This document shows positions 1 through 5,638 of a DNA stretch of 15,049 bases, one piece after another. The stretch covers positions 1 through 15,049 of the forward strand of contig DAOVGJ010000021.1 in assembly GCA_030672465.1 (NCBI GenBank). Reading direction: 5' to 3'. The stretch's first letter is position 1, and every line of letters begins with the position of its first letter. The translations under genes and the position numbers were made by a program. The notes under the pieces were generated by a model. The model did no database searches. It was not told the DNA's origin and saw nothing but the letters and a program-made list of their open reading frames with translations. This DNA is from Pseudomonadota bacterium (GTDB taxonomy: Bacteria > Desulfobacterota > BSN033 > WVXP01 > G020346125).

Positions 1-641
1 CCGTCGATTACCAGGGTATCGGAGTGTTTTCGATACTTCTCCTTGAAGGAGGCGATTTCATCCCTCCTCAGGGCGGTGACCAGTTCATTGACGAATTCCT
101 CCGCCGAGACAAGACATATCCGAGTCTCCGGCCATTTCTTCAACACATAATTTCCAATAGCGGTGGACAAGTGACTCTTTCCCAATCCCACATCGGAGTA
201 AAAGAGGAGCGGATTATAGTGAATACCTATCCTATTGGCAACGGCCCAGGCGGCCGAATGGGCGAACTGATTACAAGGCCCGACGATAAAATGTTCGAAG
301 GTAAATCTCTTGTTTAACCGGATCCCCCCGAGGGGACCCGTTGCCACCTTGGGAAGCACCATCTGCCCATTTCCATTGTGAGGAGAGGAGAATCGGCTCC
401 TCTTGGGGACGGCCTTGAGGGAGATCTGGCAATCGCCCCCCGAGATGGATTGAAGGGTCTCCTTAAGCGTCTTTAGGTAGTATCGGTTCACCCACTCCTT
501 AAAGAAGGCATTGGGACATTCCAGGACGATCTCTCCCTCCTTCACCTCCTTAAACCGCAAGGGTTTAATCCATAGGTTGAAGGCATCAGAAGTAAGCCTC
601 TCTCCAATAGAAGTCTTGGCCTTTGCCCATATCTCTTCCAT
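1..641 (-). CDS. dnaA: Chromosomal replication initiator DnaA, N-terminal part (cut by window edge)
   Basis: DnaA binds 9-bp boxes at oriC, oligomerises with ATP and melts the origin. The 213 visible codons cover domain I (about residues 1-75, with FNLWIKPL at 21-28), a short linker (about 76-108) and the start of the AAA+ domain (TFEHFIVGPCNQFAHSAA at 114-131). The Walker A segment is SDVGLGKS (149-156). The last visible residues, VID (211-213), are the start of Walker B, so ATPase lid, arginine finger and domain IV lie outside the window. The start at 641 is preceded by AGGGGG about 7 bases upstream; the overlapping ATG at 645 is out of frame. Walker A begins with Ser149 where most DnaA proteins have Gly; Lys155 and Ser156 are kept. 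The gene reads away from an origin-like intergenic region. Identification is very secure from the conserved N-terminal half. Confidence 0.94.
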   Translation of the reverse strand, partial: MEEIWAKAKTSIGERLTSDAFNLWIKPLRFKEVKEGEIVLECPNAFFKEWVNRYYLKTLKETLQSISGGDCQISLKAVPKRSRFSSPHNGNGQMVLPKVATGPLGGIRLNKRFTFEHFIVGPCNQFAHSAAWAVANRIGIHYNPLLFYSDVGLGKSHLSTAIGNYVLKKWPETRICLVSAEEFVNELVTALRRDEIASFKEKYRKHSDTLVID

Positions 642-674
642 TCATTGCCCCCTGCCCCAAGAACCCTCATTACT

Positions 675-703
675 ATTATCACGCGCCTTAGTTAGTAAGT
701 GAA
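675..703 (-). promoter_or_regulatory. Possible dnaA promoter
   Basis: Read on the minus strand, a -35-like TTCACT (698-703) and a -10-like GATAAT (675-680) are separated by 17 bases. The -10 box ends about 34 bases before the dnaA start. The match is moderate and inferred only from spacing and sequence. Confidence 0.3.
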
Positions 704-705
704 CC

Positions 706-771
706 GGAAACTCGAGGGATTGTCAAATGCGGTTTCGGCCATTTACGAAATTCCGCCATTTCGAGTTTTCC
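706..771. repeat. Imperfect palindrome in the origin-like region
   Basis: GGAAACTCGA (706-715) faces TCGAGTTTTCC (761-771), differing by one extra T. Inside, AAATGCGG (725-732) faces CCGCCATTT (753-761) and TTTCG (733-737) faces CGAAA (746-750). Together they could form a long stem of about 66 bases. The right foot overlaps the DnaA box at 766-774, so a cruciform and DnaA binding could compete. Confidence 0.5.
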
Positions 772-774
772 ACA
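766..774 (+). promoter_or_regulatory. DnaA box (TTTTCCACA)
   Basis: An exact match to the relaxed consensus TTWTNCACA, one base from the strict TTATCCACA box. It lies 125 bases upstream of dnaA. Confidence 0.5.
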
Positions 775-889
775 ACCAAAATTGCCTTGAAAATACTCGT
801 TCCCAGGGGCGATGAATGAAAAGCCCGCGGAAATAAAATCCGTTGGCAGCACCGATATCTTATATCCAATAATCAATAAGTTGCCCCAG

Positions 890-920
890 TTTTCCACGGC
901 TGTGGAATTTTTTTTCCACA
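890..920 (+). promoter_or_regulatory. Paired DnaA boxes
   Basis: TTTTCCACG (890-898) and TTTTCCACA (912-920) lie 22 bases apart, two helical turns, in the same direction. Between them TGTGGAA (901-907) gives an opposed half-box, so TTCCAC (892-897) and GTGGAA (902-907) form an inverted repeat. The second box is an exact consensus match. It borders the AT-rich tract. Confidence 0.48.
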
Positions 921-1021
921 ATGCAAATCTGAAGATTTCTCCCTTTTTCTTCGAATTTCGAAAGATTTTAAAATCAGTGATTTTTTTTCGGTGGGAATTA
1001 GGAGAGGCGGGAAGGGACCCA

Positions 1022-2458
1022 TTACGGGACGGATTTCATAAAAATTGGAATGGCGTAGGGTCCCTCGCGGATATAGCAGACCGATGGCTCGATATTTCTC
1101 TTCCTGAAGTGATAAATGGAGTAGATCAGGCCGTTTTGAACCATGGCCTGGGCTTTTTCCAGATTCGACCTATCCCGGAATTCGGGCAAGAGAAATTCAT
1201 AGCCGCCGATACCGGGAAGGATGGCGTAATCCTCCTCGGGAATTTCGCCGGAGCAGTATATCAATCCCTCGTCGCCGACTATTCTGAGGGGCTTCCCCCA
1301 CACCTCCGGTTCCCATTGGTCCTTGGTAAATCGCCAGTGGGGATGCAGTAGTAAATCCAAAAATCCATCCGGCCCCTGCAATTTCAGTAGATGGCTCAAG
1401 GTCTTGTATTCGATCGAACCAATGGGTTCGATATCCCGATTGTTGGCGGCGATGATTATTACGCCCCCTTCCTTCACGGCGGGGATGGCACCAACCCCCG
1501 CCTTGGCTGTTTGGTAGTGGTCCCTCCCCACGTATCCGCCGTGAGTGAGGACGATATCGAATTGCCTCCTCAGGGGAATCTCCGCATAGGCCTTGATCAT
1601 CTCGAAGGCCTCCATGTGTGCCTCCACTAAGTCACCTGCGAAGACCCGTGTGAGGCGCATATCCTTGTCCAGGGTGACGTTGACCATGAAATCCACCCCG
1701 ACAGTTTTTGCGACTTCCAAGGCCTCCTCATGGCACGGGTTTCCCTCGAGAATGAGGTTGGTGGCATTGGGATCCTCAAGGTAGTAGGGCCCGTGAAATC
1801 TCTCGATGGTCTTCACATCTACTAATCCCGGACAGACGGCCTTTCTTCCCCCGGAAATCCCGGTCATGAAATGGCTTTCCACAAGGCCCGTAGCGATCTT
1901 CACGTCGGCAAAATAGAAGTCCTTATTGACATAGACGTGGGTATCCCTTTTGGTCTTCCCAATACTGACCAGGAGATCGTTGTTTTCACAATCGTGGTCC
2001 AGGATCGTGAATTGGTCAACGATCTCCTGCCCATACATCTGAACCTTCTCCTCATGGGTACTGGCCCGATGCATCCCCGTCCCCACGATGATCTTGATGT
2101 TCTCCCTCCTCAATCCCTGCGATTCTAAGGCCCGCAATATGGGGCCCATAATTCCCCTCTCCCCCCTGTATGGAACGGGCCTGGTGATATCGGATACGGT
2201 CACCGAAACGGTCATATCCCTTGGCCTTTTCCCCTTCTTCTTGACGATTTCCTCCAATTTCGGGCTATCGATGGGGTTTGAAAATGCCCTTTCGATCTCC
2301 TCTCGCCAATCATCTATATGGGGAACACTGCCCATGCTGATCTCGACCGAATCCCTCGGGACAGCGATTTCCAGGGTTTCATGGCCATACTCCAGAGGGA
2401 TCCGCCTCCAGTCCCCGGTATCGACCCGGGCCAGAGCCTCTTCTAAATCCCGTTTCAT
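1022..2458 (-). CDS. LarA-family (DUF2088) nickel-pincer racemase/epimerase
   Basis: A 478-residue protein of the lactate racemase LarA family, which interconverts 2-hydroxy acids using a nickel-pincer nucleotide bound to a lysine. The key residues of the Lactobacillus plantarum enzyme (H108, H174, K184, H200) have matches with identical spacing: H130 (GTGMHR), H196 (VESHF), K206 (GGRKAVCPGL) and H222 (RFHG). D90 and R93 in DITRP fit the substrate-binding DxTR motif. It is somewhat longer than classical LarA (about 425 residues). Substrate cannot be read from sequence; many paralogs act on hydroxy acids other than lactate. The cofactor genes larB, larC and larE are not in the window. Minus-strand start at 2458 has AAGGA about 11 bases upstream. 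Family assignment is firm; use of the symbol larA is not. Confidence 0.9.
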   Translation of the reverse strand: MKRDLEEALARVDTGDWRRIPLEYGHETLEIAVPRDSVEISMGSVPHIDDWREEIERAFSNPIDSPKLEEIVKKKGKRPRDMTVSVTVSDITRPVPYRGERGIMGPILRALESQGLRRENIKIIVGTGMHRASTHEEKVQMYGQEIVDQFTILDHDCENNDLLVSIGKTKRDTHVYVNKDFYFADVKIATGLVESHFMTGISGGRKAVCPGLVDVKTIERFHGPYYLEDPNATNLILEGNPCHEEALEVAKTVGVDFMVNVTLDKDMRLTRVFAGDLVEAHMEAFEMIKAYAEIPLRRQFDIVLTHGGYVGRDHYQTAKAGVGAIPAVKEGGVIIIAANNRDIEPIGSIEYKTLSHLLKLQGPDGFLDLLLHPHWRFTKDQWEPEVWGKPLRIVGDEGLIYCSGEIPEEDYAILPGIGGYEFLLPEFRDRSNLEKAQAMVQNGLIYSIYHFRKRNIEPSVCYIREGPYAIPIFMKSVP

Positions 2459-2480
2459 ATTCGCCCCATCCTTGAAAGAA

Positions 2481-2510
2481 ATTTTAACCCGCCCTTGGGA
2501 TGAGCTTCAA
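2481..2510 (-). promoter_or_regulatory. Possible promoter of the LarA-family gene
   Basis: On the minus strand TTGAAG (2505-2510) and TAAAAT (2481-2486) are 18 bases apart, 22 bases before the start codon. It is a moderate match only. Confidence 0.28.
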
Positions 2511-2623
2511 GTCCCCGAATGGGCTCCCTCAAGGGCTGGCTTTATCAGCTTGCCCAGTATGGCAAAACCTCGAATGACCTCATACCCCGAGCAATCATCG
2601 CATCGATCCCCATCGGAATCCAT
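2507..2623 (-). CDS. Possible 38-residue CxxC protein or gene remnant
   Basis: A short reading frame with a CDDC motif (residues 8-11) and a hydrophobic stretch (FAILGKLIKPAL) ends 48 bases before the LarA-family gene. No ribosome binding site is visible. An ATG in another frame just upstream, on the minus strand near 2655, gives METLKHENYP and then stops; joining the two needs a frameshift, so this may be a broken small gene. No family is recognised. The rest of the gap from 2624 to 2794 shows nothing else recognisable. Confidence 0.15.
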   Translation of the reverse strand: MDSDGDRCDDCSGYEVIRGFAILGKLIKPALEGAHSGT

Positions 2624-2794
2624 GATCACGGATAGTTCTCATGCTTCAGCGTTTCCATGGGTTTGACTCTCTCGCGTGGATCAAATCATATCTACCTTAA
2701 AGAAGAGGTGTTAAAAAATCAACGGCTTTATTCATCCAAGAACTCCACAATTATGGATTAGGTCAAATGTTCTGCCCCTGATACAAGGAGATAT

Positions 2795-2893
2795 ATGGGG
2801 TTACGAAAAAAGATTGGCCAAGGAACGGAGATTCGTGTACAGTTAACCGCAATGGGTAAATTGCCTATGAGGAAAAATGCTGTAAGGACATGA
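2795..2893 (+). CDS. Possible 32-residue basic small protein or leader peptide
   Basis: A 32-codon frame starts 4 bases after AAGGAG (2785-2790), a strong Shine-Dalgarno for a frame this short, and ends 34 bases before the CBS-ACT gene. The predicted peptide begins MGLRKKIGQGTEIRVQL; it is rich in Lys and Arg, with no cysteine and no membrane segment. No family is recognised. Its position suggests a leader peptide or a small protein cotranscribed with the CBS-ACT gene. The call depends mainly on the ribosome binding site and could be chance. Confidence 0.35.
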   Translation: MGLRKKIGQGTEIRVQLTAMGKLPMRKNAVRT

Positions 2894-2927
2894 AAAACCC
2901 GTGAAACCATTATGAGCAGGAGATAAG

Positions 2928-3566
2928 ATGAGAATAAGAGATGTCATGACGAAAAATCCCCTAATCGTGGACAGCGAGACTCCCATTTTCGAGGCTAAGG
3001 GCATTATGAAGGAGAACAACATCCGGAGGCTTCCCGTGGTGGACAAGGGTAAACTGGTTGGGATAATAACCGAAAGGATGATCTTGGAGGCCTCTCCCTC
3101 TCCGGCCACGTCATTGTCGATTCACGAAGTCCATTATCTGATATCAAAGATGAAGGTTAAGGATATCATGGTTAGAAATCCCATTACCATATCCTCGGAT
3201 ACGACCTTCAAAGACGTGCTACTCTTGGGCCAAGAGAAAAGGATCGGGTCCTTTCCCGTTGTGGACAAGGGGAAGTTGGTGGGGATTACCACTGAATCCG
3301 ACTTGGTCCGATTTATCACGACCATATGGGGGGCAAAGGAGAAGGCCTCGACTCTTATCATCGAGGGGGTAAGCCAGCGCTTCGGTCTGTTCAAGGAGGT
3401 CGTCTCCATTATCGATAGGCATGAGGTCACCATTTTGAGTATCATGACGTATATCCCCCCGGACAGGGTGGATTGTAACTTGATCATTCGAGTGGGAACG
3501 AAGGAGGTAGATTCCCTCATGAGGGATCTCAAGAAGGCCAAATTCAAAGTTATCTATGGGGGATGA
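2928..3566 (+). CDS. CBS-CBS-ACT domain protein (regulatory)
   Basis: A 212-residue soluble protein. CBS motif 1 spans about residues 1-58 (VMTKNPLIV, RRLPVVDKGKLVGIITE) and CBS motif 2 about 75-135 (IMVRNPITIS, SFPVVDKGKLVGITTESD). An ACT domain follows at about 140-210 (STLIIEGVSQRFG, ending KFKVIYGG). CBS pairs bind adenosine nucleotides and ACT domains bind small molecules such as amino acids, so this is probably a sensor rather than an enzyme. The arrangement resembles AcuB-like proteins. AGGAG five bases before the ATG supports the start. It lies 133 bases upstream of AOR-1 on the same strand and may be in one operon with it; a regulatory link to aldehyde metabolism is inference. Both CBS halves share an identical 11-residue run, PVVDKGKLVGI. 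Confidence 0.86.
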   Translation: MRIRDVMTKNPLIVDSETPIFEAKGIMKENNIRRLPVVDKGKLVGIITERMILEASPSPATSLSIHEVHYLISKMKVKDIMVRNPITISSDTTFKDVLLLGQEKRIGSFPVVDKGKLVGITTESDLVRFITTIWGAKEKASTLIIEGVSQRFGLFKEVVSIIDRHEVTILSIMTYIPPDRVDCNLIIRVGTKEVDSLMRDLKKAKFKVIYGG

Positions 3567-3699
3567 AAAAATACGCCCGTTCTTCCTCACGCCTCGGGAA
3601 ATGGATGGGTGAAAGGCTGGAAGGGGTGATCGAACCATGGGAAATCTCACAGAGGGAACACTATATCTTACCATTTACAGAGGATAGAAAGGAGCAATC

Positions 3700-5574
3700 A
3701 TGCCGTATGGGTATAACGGAAGGGTCTTACGGGTCGATTTGGACGGCGAATCCATCAGTGTGGAGGAACCCCATGAAGTCCTTTACAGCCGCTATATTGG
3801 GGGAGGAACCCTTGCCCTCTTCTATCTCTTGAAAGAGTTGAAGCCAAATTCGGACCCGTTGGGGCCCGAAAACCTCCTGGTTTTCGCGGGGTCGGTGATC
3901 GCGGGGACGCCCGCTGCTGGGTTGAGCCGCTTTTCGGTGGCGGCCAAATCCCCCCTAACCGGCGCCTTTGGAGAAGCTGAGGCAGGTGGTTGGTGGATTC
4001 CGGAATTGAAATTCGCGGGATTCGATGCCATCGTCATCAAGGGGAAGGCACGCAGGCCCGTCTACCTCTGGATCCACGACGGCGAGGCGGAGATTCGTGA
4101 TGCGAGCCATCTCTGGGGAAAGGAAACCAAGGAGGCCCAGGAGGAGATCCGAAGGGAATTAGGGGATGAAAGGATTCGGGTGGCCCTCATCGGCCCAAGC
4201 GGCGAAAAATTGGTGAAGGTCGCCTGTATTCTCAATGAGCTCAAACACGCTAATGGAAGGGCTGGGCTGGGTGCCGTAATGGGATCGAAAAACCTCAAGG
4301 CTATCGCCGTGAGGGGAAAAAAGAGGATGAAGGTGGCCGATGCGCAGGCGGTTAAGAGATTGGCCAAGTGGCTCCGGGATACCTATGAGGAACCCTACTT
4401 CAGCATCGGCAATCTGGGGACATCCCGCATCACCACTATGTTGAGCGAGCAGGGAATCCTCCCCACGCGCAATTTCCGCGAGGGATCCTTCGATGCCGCC
4501 GATGCCATAAGCGGCGAGACCATGAAAAAGACCATTCTGGTCCGCCGAGGGACCTGTTACGGCTGCTTCATCCGGTGTAAAAGGGAGGTTCAAGTGGGGG
4601 AGCCCTACTTCGTGGATCCAATCTACGGCGGGCCGGAGTACGAAACCTGTGCCGCGTTCGGTTCCCTGTGCGGCTGTTCCGACTTGAAGGTTATCTCAAA
4701 GGCCAATCAGATCTGCAGCGCGTATGGCCTTGATACCATCTCCACGGGGAGCCTCATCGCCTTCGCTATGGAGTGTTACGAAAACGGGATCCTTACCAAG
4801 AGTGACACCGATGGCCTTGAGCTTCGCTTCGGTAATACAGAAGCCATGCTGAAGGCGCTCGAGATGATCGCGAACCGTGAGGGTCTGGGGGATGTACTCG
4901 CCGAGGGAATGTGCCCGGCGGCGGAGAAATTCGGGAAGGGGGCCATCGATTTCGCCATCCACGTGAAGGGCCAACCAGCCCCCTTCCACGAGCCCAGGGG
5001 GAAGGTGGGGGTAGGACTCGGCTATTCCACCTCCCCAACCGGGGCCGACCACATGGAGTTTCCCCACGATACCTTCTGGACATCCGAGGCGGGAATTGCC
5101 CTTCTCAGGCCCCTGGGAATCCTCGAGCCCGTGGATGTCTTCGACTTAGGGCCCAAGAAGGTACGGCTCTTCATATACCTGCAGCAGTACTGGAACCTGC
5201 TCAATTGCCTCGGAATTTGCGTGTTTACGGCCAAGCCCTTCGGACCCCATACCTTCAACTCGATTGTGGACTACGTCAAGGCGGTGACAGGATGGGAAAC
5301 CAGCCTGTTCGACCTCCTCAAGGTGGGCGAAAGGCACACCGCTATGTCGAGGTTATTCAACGTCCGGGAGGGCTTTACCCCCAAGGATGACATCCTGCCC
5401 GATCGCTTCTTCCAACCCCTGGAGGGGGGTACCCTTAAAGGGAAGAAAATAGACAGGGAGGAATTCTTGAAGGCCCTGGAGACCTACTACGAGATGGTTG
5501 GGTGGGACCCCGAGACGGGTATCCCGAGGAAGGCGAAACTCGACGAGCTGGATCTCGACTGGCTGTCCGTGTAA
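3700..5574 (+). CDS. Aldehyde:ferredoxin oxidoreductase family protein (AOR-1)
   Basis: A 624-residue tungsten/molybdenum-pterin enzyme, expected in the cytoplasm, oxidising aldehydes to acids with ferredoxin or the reverse. It aligns over its whole length with Pyrococcus furiosus AOR (605 residues). The [4Fe-4S] ligands are C286, C289, C293 (CYGCFIRC) and C507 (LGIC). R77 in SRFSV, KSPLTG (83-88), GPEYET (311-316, E313) and H451 (GADHM) match active-site or cofactor-site segments. It departs from the reference in both DxxGL(C/D) pterin motifs: S340-AYGLD and N502-CLGIC replace the leading Asp. The N-terminal GGRG-like loop reads GGGTLA. AAAGGAG five bases before the ATG fixes the start. It lies downstream of the CBS-ACT gene and is convergent with AOR-2. 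Family is certain; substrate is unknown. Confidence 0.94.
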   Translation: MPYGYNGRVLRVDLDGESISVEEPHEVLYSRYIGGGTLALFYLLKELKPNSDPLGPENLLVFAGSVIAGTPAAGLSRFSVAAKSPLTGAFGEAEAGGWWIPELKFAGFDAIVIKGKARRPVYLWIHDGEAEIRDASHLWGKETKEAQEEIRRELGDERIRVALIGPSGEKLVKVACILNELKHANGRAGLGAVMGSKNLKAIAVRGKKRMKVADAQAVKRLAKWLRDTYEEPYFSIGNLGTSRITTMLSEQGILPTRNFREGSFDAADAISGETMKKTILVRRGTCYGCFIRCKREVQVGEPYFVDPIYGGPEYETCAAFGSLCGCSDLKVISKANQICSAYGLDTISTGSLIAFAMECYENGILTKSDTDGLELRFGNTEAMLKALEMIANREGLGDVLAEGMCPAAEKFGKGAIDFAIHVKGQPAPFHEPRGKVGVGLGYSTSPTGADHMEFPHDTFWTSEAGIALLRPLGILEPVDVFDLGPKKVRLFIYLQQYWNLLNCLGICVFTAKPFGPHTFNSIVDYVKAVTGWETSLFDLLKVGERHTAMSRLFNVREGFTPKDDILPDRFFQPLEGGTLKGKKIDREEFLKALETYYEMVGWDPETGIPRKAKLDELDLDWLSV

Positions 5575-5592
5575 GGGTCAAGGGAGGTCGGG

Positions 5593-5637
5593 CACCGGCG
5601 AGGGCTTCCGTAACGGAAAACGAGAGGGCCTACGGTG
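5593..5637. terminator. Possible shared stem-loop between convergent AOR genes
   Basis: CACCG (5593-5597) faces CGGTG (5633-5637), GGC (5603-5605) faces GCC (5628-5630), and an inner hairpin TTCCG-TAA-CGGAA (5606-5618) sits within. It fills the 64-base gap between two convergent stops. Five T residues follow only at 5647-5651, so rho-independent termination is not certain. Confidence 0.3.
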
Positions 5638-5638
5638 G

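Larger units (their letters stand above)
642..1021. other. Candidate replication origin (oriC) between dnaA and the LarA-family gene
   Basis: This 380-base gap lies directly upstream of dnaA, where bacterial origins often sit, and has no convincing gene. It contains two exact matches to the DnaA-box consensus TTWTNCACA (766-774 and 912-920), a weaker copy (890-898), an imperfect palindrome ending in the first box (706-771), and an AT-rich stretch (902-995) with three short palindromes: AAATCT-GA-AGATTT (925-938), TTCGAA-T-TTCGAA (950-962) and GATTTTAAAATC (964-975). The AT-rich tract next to the box pair could be the unwinding element. A role as oriC is inferred from context; an alternative is that the boxes only serve dnaA autoregulation. 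Confidence 0.5.

Noticed and set aside
812..1351. A 179-codon plus-strand frame across the origin-like region
   Set aside because: It overlaps the LarA-family gene by 330 bases in antisense, has no ribosome site and no recognisable domain; the visible protein evidence is all on the other strand.
3563..3832. An 89-codon frame starting in ATGA overlap with the CBS-ACT stop
   Set aside because: Its second half runs through the well-supported start of AOR-1 in another frame and no family is recognisable; the ATGA overlap alone is not enough.
4911..5390. A 159-codon frame inside AOR-1
   Set aside because: It is an alternative frame within a gene supported over its full length by family motifs.
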